Positions 1-8,446 of a DNA stretch of 64,000 bases are shown one piece after another. Source of the DNA: Streptomyces halstedii (GTDB lineage Bacteria > Actinomycetota > Actinomycetes > Streptomycetales > Streptomycetaceae); the NCBI GenBank assembly GCA_000720535.1, contig JOAZ01000011.1, positions 186,001-250,000 on the forward strand, in the 5' to 3' direction. The notes below the pieces were generated by a model that saw only the letters and a program-made list of their open reading frames with translations, made no database searches and was not told the DNA's origin. The first letter of the stretch is position 1; every line of letters starts with the position of its first letter. Both the position numbers and the translations under genes were made by a program.

Positions 1-322
1 GGCGACGGCGCGTCGATCATACGTGGGCGTCCGTCCCCGGCCCCGTCCGCCCCGGCCCCGTCCACCGGATTCGGCCGCCCTCGCGTGAGGCCCGCCGCCC
101 GGCGGCGCTCCGGGACGTTCGCTCACCCGATTGGCGTAACGCGGCAGGACAGCCGGGACCTGCGTCGCACACGGCCACCCGCGCACCGGGAGTGGTTCGG
201 GCAGCCCGGTGGCGCGGCCCGGAAGTTGCACCGTCCAACCGGGTGAGGCGCGATGGAATCCGGACGCGTCTTCCCTGTCGGATCCACCCGCAGGACGCGC
301 CCGGGCGAGGAGGGAATCGGCC
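1..322. other. Upstream intergenic stretch, no gene assigned
   Basis: No reading frame here has credible start, codon bias and length together, and I see no RNA gene or clear hairpin. The right end carries the leader of the PRC-barrel gene. A strong ribosome binding site GAGGAGGGA at 307-315 sits eight bases before the ATG at 323. A promoter must lie upstream of it, but I cannot place one with confidence. Confidence 0.5.
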
Positions 323-1276
323 ATGGGAGCCGCTGACGGTTTCACGGATTCCGGAGAACTCGACGGTCTGACCGTCTTCGACAGTGACGGCGAGAAGGTC
401 GGCACTGTCGGGCGGGTGTACGTCGACGACGACACCGGCAAGCCCGACTGGATCACGGTCAAGACCGGCATGTTCGGCATGAAGGAGAGCTTCGTGCCGC
501 TTGCCGGTGCTCGTCGTGTGGGCTCCGACCTGCACGTCTCGCATCCGAAGGACAGGGTCAAGGAAGCGCCCCGCGTGGACGCCGACGCCCATCTGTCCGT
601 GGCGGAGGAGGAGGAGCTCTACCGGCACTACGGCCTGACCAGGAAGTCGGGCGGCAACGCCGGCGCGGGCGGCGACGCGCGCACGACGACCGGGACCGGG
701 GCCATGGGCGCCGCCGGTACGGGCGCCGCGGCCGGAGCCGCCGGTGCCGCCGGAACCGCCCGCACCGGACAGACCGGCACGGGCCGGCCCCGCGACACGG
801 AGGCGACCTCCGCGTCCCGGCCGCTCGCCGGGGCCGGGGCCGAGCGGTCCGCGGCCGGTGTCGGTGACGAGATGACCCGCTCCGAGGAGCAGCTCACCGT
901 AGGGACGGAGGAGTACGAGAGCGGACGGGCCCGGCTGCACAAGTACGTCGTGACCGAAGAGGTCACCCGGACGGTTCCGGTGTCCCACGAAGAGGTACGC
1001 GTGGTGCGCGAGCCGATGAAGCCGGGCGAGAAGACGACGGCCGGCTCGACGAACCTCGGCGAGCAGGACGTGGAGGTCACCCTGCACGCCGAGCGCGCCA
1101 CCGTCCGCAAGGAGGCCGTCCCGGTGGAACGGGTCCGCCTCGAAACCAACAAGGTCACCGAGCAGAAGGATGTCTCCGCCGAACTCCGCAAGGAGAAGAT
1201 CGACTACACGGACGGCAAGGAAGCGGGCAGCGACAAGGACATGGGCGGCGAGTTCGGCCAGGGACGGCGTCGCTGA
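323..1276 (+). CDS. PRC-barrel and DUF2382 (YsnF/AvaK) domain protein
   Basis: The protein has 317 residues. The N-terminal ~80 residues form a PRC-barrel (LDGLTVFDSDGEKVGTV, then FVPLAGARRVGSDLHV). A Gly/Ala/Thr-rich flexible linker spans roughly residues 105-165. The C-terminal ~110 residues form a highly charged DUF2382 domain (KYVVTEEVTRTVPVSHEEV, repeated again near VRKEAVPVERVRLETNKVTE). There is no signal peptide or membrane segment, so it is probably cytoplasmic. Proteins of this architecture are common in Streptomyces and are often associated with stress or envelope responses, but no biochemical role is established. I chose the ATG at 323 because GAGGAGGGA precedes it; an in-frame upstream extension would be unusual in composition. 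It is convergent with the cobalamin importer genes. Confidence 0.85.
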   Translation: MGAADGFTDSGELDGLTVFDSDGEKVGTVGRVYVDDDTGKPDWITVKTGMFGMKESFVPLAGARRVGSDLHVSHPKDRVKEAPRVDADAHLSVAEEEELYRHYGLTRKSGGNAGAGGDARTTTGTGAMGAAGTGAAAGAAGAAGTARTGQTGTGRPRDTEATSASRPLAGAGAERSAAGVGDEMTRSEEQLTVGTEEYESGRARLHKYVVTEEVTRTVPVSHEEVRVVREPMKPGEKTTAGSTNLGEQDVEVTLHAERATVRKEAVPVERVRLETNKVTEQKDVSAELRKEKIDYTDGKEAGSDKDMGGEFGQGRRR

Positions 1277-1316
1277 CCCCCTCACACAGCGGCGTCAGGC
1301 CGCGCGAGCACATGCG

Positions 1317-1349
1317 AGGGGCGGACCCGTAGGTCACGGGCCCGCCCCT
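1317..1349. terminator. Bidirectional hairpin terminator between convergent genes
   Basis: Arms at 1317-1330 and 1336-1349 pair over 14 bp with one mismatch around a five-base loop. There is no T-run, as is usual for Streptomyces. It lies between the PRC-barrel gene (plus strand) and btuD (minus strand) and could serve both. The following bases to 1517 are low-complexity GC-rich DNA in which I see no gene. Confidence 0.6.
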
Positions 1350-1517
1350 TCATGCGGTCCGGCCGCCGGTACGCGGCCCGGCCACGGACGGTCACGGGTG
1401 CACGGCCCGCCACGGGCGGTCGGCGGTGCGCCGTTCGGCCACGGCGGTCACCACCACGGCATCCGGCCACGGGCTCCCACGGGCGGCGGTCGTGGCGGCG
1501 GGCGGCGCGGCCAGGTC

Positions 1518-2408
1518 CTACCGGCCGGTCCCGGGCGGCGCGGCGGTCGTGGCGGCGGGTGGCGCGTCCCCGGACTGGGACCCGGGCAGAGGTTCGGACT
1601 GGGACCCGGGCAGGGACCCGAGCGGAGCCCCGGGCAGGAAGCGGACCGAGGGCCGCCCGTCCGGCCCGTCGTCGGTGACCACCGCCCGCACCCGGTAGAC
1701 CTCCGCGATGAGCTCCCGGGTGAGCACCTCGGACGGTGTCCCGGCGGCGACCACCTTCCCGTGGGCCATGACGGTGATCCGGTCGCAGAACATCGCGGCC
1801 AGGTTGAGGTCGTGCAGCGCGATCACCGCGGTGACGGGCAGGGCCGCGACCAGGGCCAGCAGTTCCAGCTGGTGCTGGATGTCGAGGTGGTTCGTCGGTT
1901 CGTCCAGGAGGAGTTCGCGCGGCCGCTGGGCCAGGGCCCGCGCGATCTGCACCCGCTGGCGCTCCCCGCCGGACAGGGTGTGCCAGGACTGCCCGGCGTG
2001 GTCGGCCAGTCCGGTGCGCTCCAGCGCCTCGCGTACGGCCTCCTCGTCCTCGGGGCCGGCGGCCGACCAGGCGCGGCGGTGCGGGATGCGGCCGAGGCGT
2101 ACGACGTCCAGCACGCTCAGTTCGACCTGGGTGACGGCGTGCTGGTCGACCACGGCCACGCGCCGGGCGACGGTGCGGCGGCCGGTCTCGGCGAGCGTGC
2201 GGCCGTCCAGGGTGACGGTACCGGCGTGCGGGGCGAGTACCCCGGCCATGATCCGCAGCAAGGTGGACTTGCCGGAGCCGTTGGGGCCGATCAGCCCCAC
2301 GGTGGCGCCGGGCGGCGGTGCCAGGTCCACGCCGTCCAGGACGAGCCGGCCGCCCGCCTCCCGCTTCACCCCTGCGGCGCGCAGTCCTTCGCGGTCGGTG
2401 GCTGTCAT
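1518..2408 (-). CDS. btuD: Cobalamin-type ABC transporter ATPase (BtuD-like)
   Basis: ATPase of 296 residues that powers import through the adjacent FecCD-type permease. Walker A GPNGSGKS is at residues 41-48, followed by the Q-loop region VVDQHAVTQ, the signature LSGGERQ, Walker B RELLLDEP and the switch histidine in VIALHDLN. The last ~35 residues are a Ser/Pro-rich tail with two copies of LPGSQS beyond the conserved fold. Sequence alone does not separate haem, siderophore and B12 ATPases in this family. The cobalamin assignment comes from the riboswitch in front of the operon. The start overlaps the permease stop by four bases (ATGA), indicating translational coupling. Confidence 0.85.
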   Translation of the reverse strand: MTATDREGLRAAGVKREAGGRLVLDGVDLAPPPGATVGLIGPNGSGKSTLLRIMAGVLAPHAGTVTLDGRTLAETGRRTVARRVAVVDQHAVTQVELSVLDVVRLGRIPHRRAWSAAGPEDEEAVREALERTGLADHAGQSWHTLSGGERQRVQIARALAQRPRELLLDEPTNHLDIQHQLELLALVAALPVTAVIALHDLNLAAMFCDRITVMAHGKVVAAGTPSEVLTRELIAEVYRVRAVVTDDGPDGRPSVRFLPGAPLGSLPGSQSEPLPGSQSGDAPPAATTAAPPGTGR

Positions 2409-3484
2409 GGGTTCCTCCGGGTGCGGTACAGGACCAGGACGAAGGCCGGGACACCGATGAGGGCGGTGACCACACCGACCGGCACCTCCTGCGGGTCGAG
2501 CACGGTCCGGGCCAGCGTGTCGACCCAGACCAGGAAGACCGCCCCGGCGAGCGCGGTGACGGGCAGCAGCCGGCGGTGGCCGGAACCGGTCAGGGCGCGG
2601 GCGGCGTGCGGCAGGACGAGGCCCACGAAGCCGATGGCACCGGCGGAGCTGACGAGCGCGGCGGTCAGCAGCGCCGTGGTGCACAGCAGCACGAGGCGGG
2701 TACGGCCGACATGGACGCCGAGCGAGGCCGCGGCCTCCTGGCCGAACACGAAGGCGTCGAGCGTACGGGCGTGGCCCAGGCAGACCAGCAGGGCCACCGC
2801 GAGCACGGCGGCGCAGACCCACACGTCGCTCCAGCCGACGCCGCTGAGCGAGCCGAGCAGCCAGAACAGGACCCCCCGGGTCTGTTCGGCGTCGGCCGCG
2901 GTCATCACGACGAAGGAGGTGAGGGCGGAGAAGAGCTGCATGGCCGCGACCCCGGAGAGCACCACCCGGTCGGTGGTGCCGCCGAGCGTGTGGCTGAGCA
3001 GCAGGACGAGGGCGAACGAGCACAGCGCCCCGAGGAAGGCTCCGGCCGAGACCGACACCGCTCCCCCGCCGACGCCGAGGACGACGACCGCGACCGCCCC
3101 CGTCGACGCACCGGACGAGACGCCCAGCACGAAGGGGTCGGCGAGCGGGTTGCGCAGCAGGGACTGCATCACCGTCCCGCACACCGCGAGCCCGGCCCCG
3201 CAGACCGCGGCGAGCAGGGTGCGGGGCATCCGCAGGTTCCAGATGATGCCGTCGCGGATCGGGGTCAGCCGGGACTCGCCGAGGCCCAGGTGGGCGCCGA
3301 CCGTGGACCAGACGTCGGGGACGGAGATCCGCGCGGGCCCGATCGTGACGGCGACCGCCACGGACAGCACCAGCAGGGCCGCCCCGCCGGTCCACAGCAG
3401 CCCGTCCCGCAGCACCCGTACGCCGGTGGCGCGGGGCGGGGGCGTCTTCCGTGGGCGGGACGGGGCGGGTGCGGGGGCCGTCAC
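2405..3484 (-). CDS. btuC: FecCD/BtuC-family ABC transporter permease
   Basis: Membrane permease of 359 residues, the usual family length, with about nine to ten hydrophobic helices beginning near residue 30. Family landmarks are visible: RMPRTLLAAVCGAGLAVCG for the conserved RxPR region, then LADPFVLGVSSGA, then GAIGFVGLVLPHAAR, the cytoplasmic coupling segment that contacts the ATPase. It overlaps the binding protein upstream and the ATPase downstream by four bases each, so all three subunits are made from one message. Its presumed job is moving corrinoid across the membrane; the substrate is inferred from the riboswitch. Confidence 0.87.
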   Translation of the reverse strand: MTAPAPAPSRPRKTPPPRATGVRVLRDGLLWTGGAALLVLSVAVAVTIGPARISVPDVWSTVGAHLGLGESRLTPIRDGIIWNLRMPRTLLAAVCGAGLAVCGTVMQSLLRNPLADPFVLGVSSGASTGAVAVVVLGVGGGAVSVSAGAFLGALCSFALVLLLSHTLGGTTDRVVLSGVAAMQLFSALTSFVVMTAADAEQTRGVLFWLLGSLSGVGWSDVWVCAAVLAVALLVCLGHARTLDAFVFGQEAAASLGVHVGRTRLVLLCTTALLTAALVSSAGAIGFVGLVLPHAARALTGSGHRRLLPVTALAGAVFLVWVDTLARTVLDPQEVPVGVVTALIGVPAFVLVLYRTRRNP

Positions 3485-4530
3485 CCCGCGAGCCCGAACG
3501 AGCGGAGCCCGGCGGCGACGCGTTCCACGCCTTCGACGGTCCGGATCGACGGGTTCATGGCCTGGCCGCTGAGCAGGACGTAGCGCTTGTGACGGACGGC
3601 GTCCATGTTCTTGGTGGCCGGGTTGGACTCCAGGAACGCGATCTTCTTCTCGGCGCCTTCGGCGGTCTGGGACTTGCGGGTCAGGTCACCGATGACCAGG
3701 ACGTCGGGGTCGCGGTCGGCGACGGTCTCCCAGTTGATCTGGGGCCACTCCTCGTGGGAGTCGTCGAAGACGTTCTCGGCGCCGAGTTCACCGGTGATGA
3801 TGCCCGGGGCGCCGCAGCAGCCCGCGAGGTAGGGGGCCTCGGCGTTGGCGAACCAGTACAGCAGGGTGGTGCCGGAGGCGTCGATGTCCGCGGTGGCCTT
3901 GTCGATCCGGCCCCGCAGGTCGGCGACCAGTTTCTCGCCGCGCTCCGGGACGCCGAACACCTTGGCCAGGTCGGTCACTTCGTCGTAGACGCTGTCCATG
4001 GTCAGCGGCTCGGTGCGGGAGCCGTCGCCGCTGCCGCTGTTGTCCTTGGCGGTGCAGTCGGCGGGTGCCACGTACGTCGGGACGCCCAGTTCCTCGAACT
4101 GCTCGCGGGGGGCGACACCGCCCTTGCCGAGGGTGGATTCGAAGGAGGCGCTGACGAAGTCGGGTTCCTGGTCGAGGACCTTCTCGGAGGAGGGGCGGTT
4201 CTCCGCGATGCGGGGCACCCCGGCGTTGGCCTTCTCCAGGCCCTTCATCACGGGGTCGGTCCAGGTGGCGGTGCCGGCGAGCCGGTCGGCGAGGCCCAGG
4301 GAGAGCAGGATCTCGGTCGATCCCTGGTCGAGGGAGACCGCCCTGCTCGGGGCCGCGTCCACGGTCACCGTGCGTCCGCAGTTCTCCAGTGTGACGGGAT
4401 AGCCGCGCGCGGGGCCGTCCGCCCGGTCCTTGTCCGGGGTGCCCCCGCTCCCGCCGCCGCACGCGGTCAGCAGGACGGCTCCGGCGGTCAGCAGGGTGGT
4501 CAGGCGTACGGTGCCGGCTATGGAATGCAC
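3481..4530 (-). CDS. btuF: Cobalamin-binding lipoprotein (BtuF-like)
   Basis: Substrate-binding lipoprotein of 349 residues. It has a signal peptide with lipobox LTAC, so Cys24 would be lipidated, followed by a Gly/Ser spacer. The mature part is a class III periplasmic-binding fold: NCGRTVTVDAAPSRAVSLDQGSTEILLSLG at the start, then DVLVIGDLTR and MDAVRHKRYVLLSG at the end. The start is a GTG at 4528-4530 with GAGGGA a few bases before it. The gene is the first of btuF-btuC-btuD and directly follows a cobalamin riboswitch. Fe(III)-siderophore proteins share the fold, but the riboswitch makes corrinoid the likelier ligand. Confidence 0.85.
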   Translation of the reverse strand: MHSIAGTVRLTTLLTAGAVLLTACGGGSGGTPDKDRADGPARGYPVTLENCGRTVTVDAAPSRAVSLDQGSTEILLSLGLADRLAGTATWTDPVMKGLEKANAGVPRIAENRPSSEKVLDQEPDFVSASFESTLGKGGVAPREQFEELGVPTYVAPADCTAKDNSGSGDGSRTEPLTMDSVYDEVTDLAKVFGVPERGEKLVADLRGRIDKATADIDASGTTLLYWFANAEAPYLAGCCGAPGIITGELGAENVFDDSHEEWPQINWETVADRDPDVLVIGDLTRKSQTAEGAEKKIAFLESNPATKNMDAVRHKRYVLLSGQAMNPSIRTVEGVERVAAGLRSFGLAG

Positions 4531-4579
4531 AGGGTCCCTCGACGTCTCGGGGCTCTTCCGCGAAGCCCGCTGCGGTGTG

Positions 4580-4600
4580 CCGCTTCCGGGGCGGAAGCGG
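4580..4600 (-). promoter_or_regulatory. Hairpin after the riboswitch, possible expression platform
   Basis: CCGCTTCC pairs perfectly with GGAAGCGG around a five-base loop, directly 3' of the riboswitch core and about 50 bases before the btuF start. There is no U-run, so Rho-independent termination by the classical model is doubtful. It could instead take part in ribosome-site masking or in a Streptomyces-type terminator. Confidence 0.45.
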
Positions 4601-4770
4601 GTGCCAGCAGGTCTTCGGACTCGGGTTCACCCGGGCGGGACGCCTTCCCGGGGTGCCCGGAGGCGTCCCAGTGGCCGTGGCCCCGCCCGTCCCCCTCACC
4701 GCTGCGCGTCAGCTCCGGATTCGCACCGGATTCCCTGACTCCCCATGGAGTGTGACTGGCCTCCGCAAGC
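4601..4770 (-). ncRNA. Cobalamin (AdoCbl) riboswitch
   Basis: Read on the minus strand, the region has the hallmark elements in order: GGGAATCCGGTGCGAATCC (B12-box type, near 4735-4717), then GCTGACGCGCAGCGG, then GCCACTGGGACGCC and, at the 3' end, GTCCGAAGACCTGCTGGC (4620-4603). These match the conserved core of the B12 element. It lies 70 bases upstream of the btuF GTG start. Known members shut off expression when adenosylcobalamin is bound, so import should rise when B12 is scarce. Edges are approximate. Confidence 0.92.
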
Positions 4771-4804
4771 TATCACGCAGCAGGTGAGAGCCCTTCCGGC
4801 CGGT

Positions 4805-4830
4805 GCGGGGCCTTGCCGGAAAGGCCCCGC
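4805..4830 (-). terminator. Hairpin terminator after the acyl-CoA oxidase operon
   Basis: GCGGGGCCTT and AAGGCCCCGC form a perfect ten-base stem around GCCGGA. It falls between the end of the small gene at 4908 and the start of the riboswitch, so it should insulate the btu operon from read-through. Confidence 0.6.
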
Positions 4831-4907
4831 GGGCCGCCCGGCGCGTCCGGCGGCGGGTGCCGGGCACGCACCGCCGCGCGGGCGGCGGGGCCCGCGGCGA
4901 CGGGCCG

Positions 4908-5093
4908 TCAGGGCCTCGGCTCCGCACACGCGCGAGACGTGTGGTGAACCGATTCGCCTCGGTGCGGGCGGGGCCTGCGCCGGCGCGCGAGCACGGACGT
5001 CGTGCCCCAGTAGGCCAGCAGGACGGTCCGCAGCCCGATGACCTCCAGGGTCTCGCGCACCCCTCCCCCGCCGCCTCCGCCCGCCCCGCTCAT
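4908..5093 (-). CDS. Small protein translationally coupled to acyl-CoA oxidase
   Basis: Reading frame of 61 residues whose ATG overlaps the oxidase stop codon (ATGA at 5090-5093), a strong sign of coupled translation. It starts with a Gly-rich stretch, then TLEVIGLRTVLLAYWGTTS, a moderately hydrophobic segment that could be amphipathic or a short membrane anchor. A run of arginines and a basic tail follow. I recognise no family. The overlap and the short gap are the main support; the high GC content means a chance frame of this length is possible. Confidence 0.45.
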   Translation of the reverse strand: MSGAGGGGGGGVRETLEVIGLRTVLLAYWGTTSVLARRRRPRPHRGESVHHTSRACAEPRP

Positions 5094-6949
5094 ACGGCGC
5101 CCTCCCGGGCGGATCCGGTGTCCGCCGTGTGCCAGGGCGCGTCCGGGTCGTCGTACGCGTCGGCGTAGCGGGGGCCCGCGATCGGCCAGTCGGCGAGCAC
5201 TTCACGCGGCAGGGCGAACGCCTCGGCCAGTTCCGGCGCGTGGGCGGCGACGGCGGCGATCAGGTCCTCGGTGGCCTCGGGCAGCGCCGCGACCTGTCCG
5301 GCGTCCAGCAGCCCCTCGGCCAGCAGGTCACCGCTGTTGCGGGCCACCCACTCGATCGCGAAAAGCCGCTCCAGCTCCCCCAGGCGGTCCCGGGCCGGCC
5401 CCGGGGGCAGTGCGGCGCGGGCCTGGGCGTAGGCCTCGGCGGCCTGCCGGTACGCGTGCGCCTCGACCCCCCGCAGGGCGGGACCCGAGGCCGCGTTCCA
5501 GCGGTCCAGCCGGTCGCCGTCGCAGACCCGCAGGGCCCGTTCCCCGGCCCTGGCGAACCAGATGTGCTCGACATGGGCGAGGAGCCCGTACAGGAAACGG
5601 GGGTCGGTCAGGTCGGTGCCGGCGGGGTCGCGGGGTACGGCGGGCGGGGCGGGGCGGGCCGTGACGAGCAGGTCGCCCGCCGCCTTGGCGTACAGCGCGA
5701 TGTTGTCGCCCTCGGCGGTGATGGCGCCTTCGATCCCGGTGACCAGTTCGGTCATGCCGTTGTTCTCCAGCAGTGCCTGCGCGCCGCAGCGTTCGCGGCT
5801 CTGGACGATGACGCCACGGGCCTGCCAGGTGATCCACGCCTTGGCGATCGCGACCAGCCGTTCCGCCTCCTCACGCTCGTCCTCGGTGCAGACCTCCCAG
5901 CGGTCCAGCGCGCGGCGGTGCAGCAGGCTCATGGCGAAGACGGTCGCCATGGCCGAGGCGAGGGGGCCGTGGTGGGTCCGGTGGGCGTTGACCGGGACCT
6001 GCCGTGTGCCGCGGGCGCCGGTGATCGTCCGGTGGCCGCCGTAGCGGACGGCGACGGCGAGCGCGGCGCGTGCCGAGCCCGCCGCGCAGGCGCTCATCGA
6101 GATCCGGCCGGGGACGACCCGGCCGATGGAGGTCAGGAAGCGCCGCCTGCGTTCGGCGCGCAGGCTGCCGGGGTCCTTCTGGCCGCCGTCCCCGTCATGG
6201 GTGCCCAGCAGCGCCTCCCGCCGCACGAACAGTCCGTCGAACGCGGTGAGGCAGTGGTCCACGGGGCTGCCCATCCTGGCCGGCAGCGGGCGGACCCGTA
6301 CGCCCGGCAGGGGCTGTTCGTCGTCGGTCAGCGGCACCAGGAAGAGGCGGATGCCGTGGTCCGTGCCGTCGTCCAGCAGACGGGCGGCGACCAGCCCGGA
6401 CTTCGGGCCCCCGGCCGGGCCGGTGTTGGGCATGAACTTCTGTGCCCCCGCGTGCGGGGTGCGCAGGACGAATCCGTCGCGTACGCGGTCGTAGGTCGCG
6501 GTGGTCTCCATGGACGCGGCGTCGTTGCCGTGCGCCACCTCCGTACAGAGGAAGGTGCCGACGCGCCGCATCGACAGGTAGTCCGACAGGTCCCTCCGGC
6601 CCACGGGGTCGTGGTCGAGGAGGCTGCCGAGGAAGAGGTTGTAGTGGATGCCCGCCACGGTGGCGAGCGCCGGGTCCACCGGCGCCATCCATTCGTGCAG
6701 GGCGGCGAGCGCGCGGGGATCGGCGGCGAGGCGGGCCCCGCTGTCGAGGGAGCGGTTGAGGACGCGGAGCCGCTCGTAGGAGAGGGCCAGGCGTTCCTCG
6801 GAGGTCCCGCCGGCCGGGCGGCGGAACGGTTCTGTGCTGATCAGCCGCTGCCAGAATCCGTGTTCGCGGCGGTATCCGCTGCCGAGGAGGACTCCGGTCA
6901 GCAGTTCGACGGTGGACGGTGGAGCGGTCGGGGTAAGGGTCACGGTCAT
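5090..6949 (-). CDS. Acyl-CoA oxidase / dehydrogenase family flavoprotein
   Basis: Cytoplasmic FAD enzyme of 619 residues, close to the usual acyl-CoA oxidase length. It would oxidise an acyl-CoA to the trans-2-enoyl-CoA in fatty-acid or side-chain beta-oxidation. Family signatures are visible in the middle region: FLCTEVAHGNDAASMETTAT, which binds flavin and substrate, then FMPNTGPAGG and GIRLFLVPL. In the C-terminal half QALLENNGMTELVTGIEG corresponds to the oxidase helical domain with the region of the catalytic Glu. Whether electrons go to oxygen or to an electron-transfer flavoprotein cannot be told from sequence. It starts at ATG 6949; the sugar kinase lies 36 bases upstream on the same strand and a small gene is coupled downstream. 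Substrate unknown. Confidence 0.82.
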   Translation of the reverse strand: MTVTLTPTAPPSTVELLTGVLLGSGYRREHGFWQRLISTEPFRRPAGGTSEERLALSYERLRVLNRSLDSGARLAADPRALAALHEWMAPVDPALATVAGIHYNLFLGSLLDHDPVGRRDLSDYLSMRRVGTFLCTEVAHGNDAASMETTATYDRVRDGFVLRTPHAGAQKFMPNTGPAGGPKSGLVAARLLDDGTDHGIRLFLVPLTDDEQPLPGVRVRPLPARMGSPVDHCLTAFDGLFVRREALLGTHDGDGGQKDPGSLRAERRRRFLTSIGRVVPGRISMSACAAGSARAALAVAVRYGGHRTITGARGTRQVPVNAHRTHHGPLASAMATVFAMSLLHRRALDRWEVCTEDEREEAERLVAIAKAWITWQARGVIVQSRERCGAQALLENNGMTELVTGIEGAITAEGDNIALYAKAAGDLLVTARPAPPAVPRDPAGTDLTDPRFLYGLLAHVEHIWFARAGERALRVCDGDRLDRWNAASGPALRGVEAHAYRQAAEAYAQARAALPPGPARDRLGELERLFAIEWVARNSGDLLAEGLLDAGQVAALPEATEDLIAAVAAHAPELAEAFALPREVLADWPIAGPRYADAYDDPDAPWHTADTGSAREGAV

Positions 6950-6985
6950 GCAGTGATGAACGATCGGGGTGGGGCGAGGACACCG

Positions 6986-7936
6986 TCAGCGTCCGGGCAC
7001 GGGCACACCGTCCAGCGCCGCCGCGAGCTCGCGCGGGTCGGGCGGCAGGGCGCCGGCCCGGGACACGGTCACCGCGGCCGACGCCACCGCGTGGCGCAGT
7101 ACGTCGCCCAGGGTGTCCGGGTCCAGGGCGCGCAGCCGCGCCCGGCCCGCCCCGCCGAGGAGTCCGCGGGCGGCGAGCGCGTGCAGCGTCCCGGACATGA
7201 ACGCGTCTCCGGCCCCCACGGTGTCGGCGACCCGCACGGGCGGCGCGGCGACTTGGGTCACCGAGCCGGGGAGGACGGCCAGCGCCCCGTCGGCGCCCCG
7301 GGTGACCAGGACGAGTGCCGGTCCGGAGCGGAGCCAGCGTCCGGCGGCCCGCTCCGGCGGCTCACCGGGGTAGAGCCAGGCCAGGTCCTCGTCGCTGGCC
7401 TTGACCACGTCGCTGAGCGCGACGCACCGCTCGACCCCGCGGACCGCGTCGGTGTGATCGCCCATCAGTTCCGGCCGGACGTTGGGGTCGTAGCTGACGG
7501 TCGCGGTGCCCGCGAGCGAGGCGACGGCGGCCCGCACGGTACCGGCCCCGGGTTCCATGACCGCGGCGACCGACCCGGTGTGGACGTGCCGGGGTAGCGG
7601 CGTGTGGGCGGCGGTGGCGTCGAGGGTCCAGGTGATGTCGAAGGCGTAGGTGGCCCGGCCCGCTCCGTCCAGGCTCACCGAGGCCGCGGGCGTGGGCGCG
7701 GTGCCGCCGTCGGTACGCACCCGGACCCCGGCCGAGACCAGGTGGTCCCTGATCAGCCGCCCGTGGGCGTCGGGCCCGAGCTGGGTGAGGAGGGTGGTGT
7801 CGTGGCCCAGACGGGCCAGGCCGTACGCGACGTTGGCGGGGCTGCCGCCGGGGTGGACCCGGTCCGCCGTGTCCGGCCGACGGACGACGTCCGCGACGCA
7901 TTCGCCGATGATCAGCAGGGCGGGGCTGTGGGCCAT
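6986..7936 (-). CDS. PfkB-family carbohydrate kinase (fructokinase-like)
   Basis: Sugar kinase of 316 residues in the ribokinase/PfkB family, which phosphorylates a sugar hydroxyl with ATP in the cytoplasm. The N-terminal substrate motif is IIGECVADVV...HPGGSPANVAYGLARLG. The C-terminal PfkB signature VADTVGAGDAFMSG holds the catalytic Asp and the anion hole. SYDPNVRPEL and VVKASDEDLAWL are the usual mid-protein landmarks of fructokinases. It may be cotranscribed with the acyl-CoA oxidase 36 bases downstream, though no functional link is evident. Fructose is the best guess for substrate; other ketoses are possible. Confidence 0.83.
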   Translation of the reverse strand: MAHSPALLIIGECVADVVRRPDTADRVHPGGSPANVAYGLARLGHDTTLLTQLGPDAHGRLIRDHLVSAGVRVRTDGGTAPTPAASVSLDGAGRATYAFDITWTLDATAAHTPLPRHVHTGSVAAVMEPGAGTVRAAVASLAGTATVSYDPNVRPELMGDHTDAVRGVERCVALSDVVKASDEDLAWLYPGEPPERAAGRWLRSGPALVLVTRGADGALAVLPGSVTQVAAPPVRVADTVGAGDAFMSGTLHALAARGLLGGAGRARLRALDPDTLGDVLRHAVASAAVTVSRAGALPPDPRELAAALDGVPVPGR

Positions 7937-8071
7937 GAGGGCGGGTCTCCTGGGGAAAGCGCGAACGGCGGGCGTCCGGTACGACCGTGGTCACCGGACA
8001 CTCCGCCGCCGATTGTGCCCTGTGCGCGGGGGCCGCCGCTCGCGTGCCGCGCGGGGGGGGCGGCCGCACGG

Positions 8072-8338
8072 TCAGGTGGCCTCGCCGTCGCGCCCCTCCT
8101 CGCCGTACCTGCGCTCGAACTTCGCGACCTGTCCCTCGGAGTCGACCACCCGCGCCTTGCCGGTGTAGAAGGGGTGGCTCTCCGCGGAGATCTCCACGTC
8201 GATGACGGGGTAGTTGTTGCCGTCGTCCCAGTCGATGGTCTGCTCGCTGGACGCGGTGGACCGGGTCAGAAAGGCGTAGCCGGCGGAACGGTCGCGGAAG
8301 ACCACCGGACGGTACGCCGGGTGCTTGTCCTGCTGCAT
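8072..8338 (-). CDS. rpmE2: 50S ribosomal protein L31 type B
   Basis: Ribosomal protein of 88 residues with the L31B pattern: [11 protein letters not shown] near the start, then [33 protein letters not shown]. It lacks the zinc-binding CxxC pair of the primary L31, so this is the zinc-independent paralogue that replaces L31A under zinc shortage. In Streptomyces such copies are often controlled by Zur, but I could not see a convincing Zur box in the ~100 bases upstream. AGGAGCAGG precedes the ATG. Confidence 0.93.
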   Translation of the reverse strand: MQQDKHPAYRPVVFRDRSAGYAFLTRSTASSEQTIDWDDGNNYPVIDVEISAESHPFYTGKARVVDSEGQVAKFERRYGEEGRDGEAT

Positions 8339-8446
8339 GCCTGCTCCTGCTGCTGGAGGTACGGGGATCGCTCCGGCCAGCCTCGCGAACGGCGGCGGAC
8401 CGCGCGATCCGGCGCATCCGTACGGAGCAGCGGCGGTGCGGGCCGG

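Noticed and set aside
1170-3572. Long plus-strand frame opposite the btu genes
   Set aside because: It is the mirror of btuC/btuD codons, low in hydrophobic residues and without any domain; a typical high-GC shadow frame.
1518-4530. Iron-siderophore importer
   Set aside because: Homology alone allows it, but the cobalamin riboswitch upstream favours corrinoid uptake.
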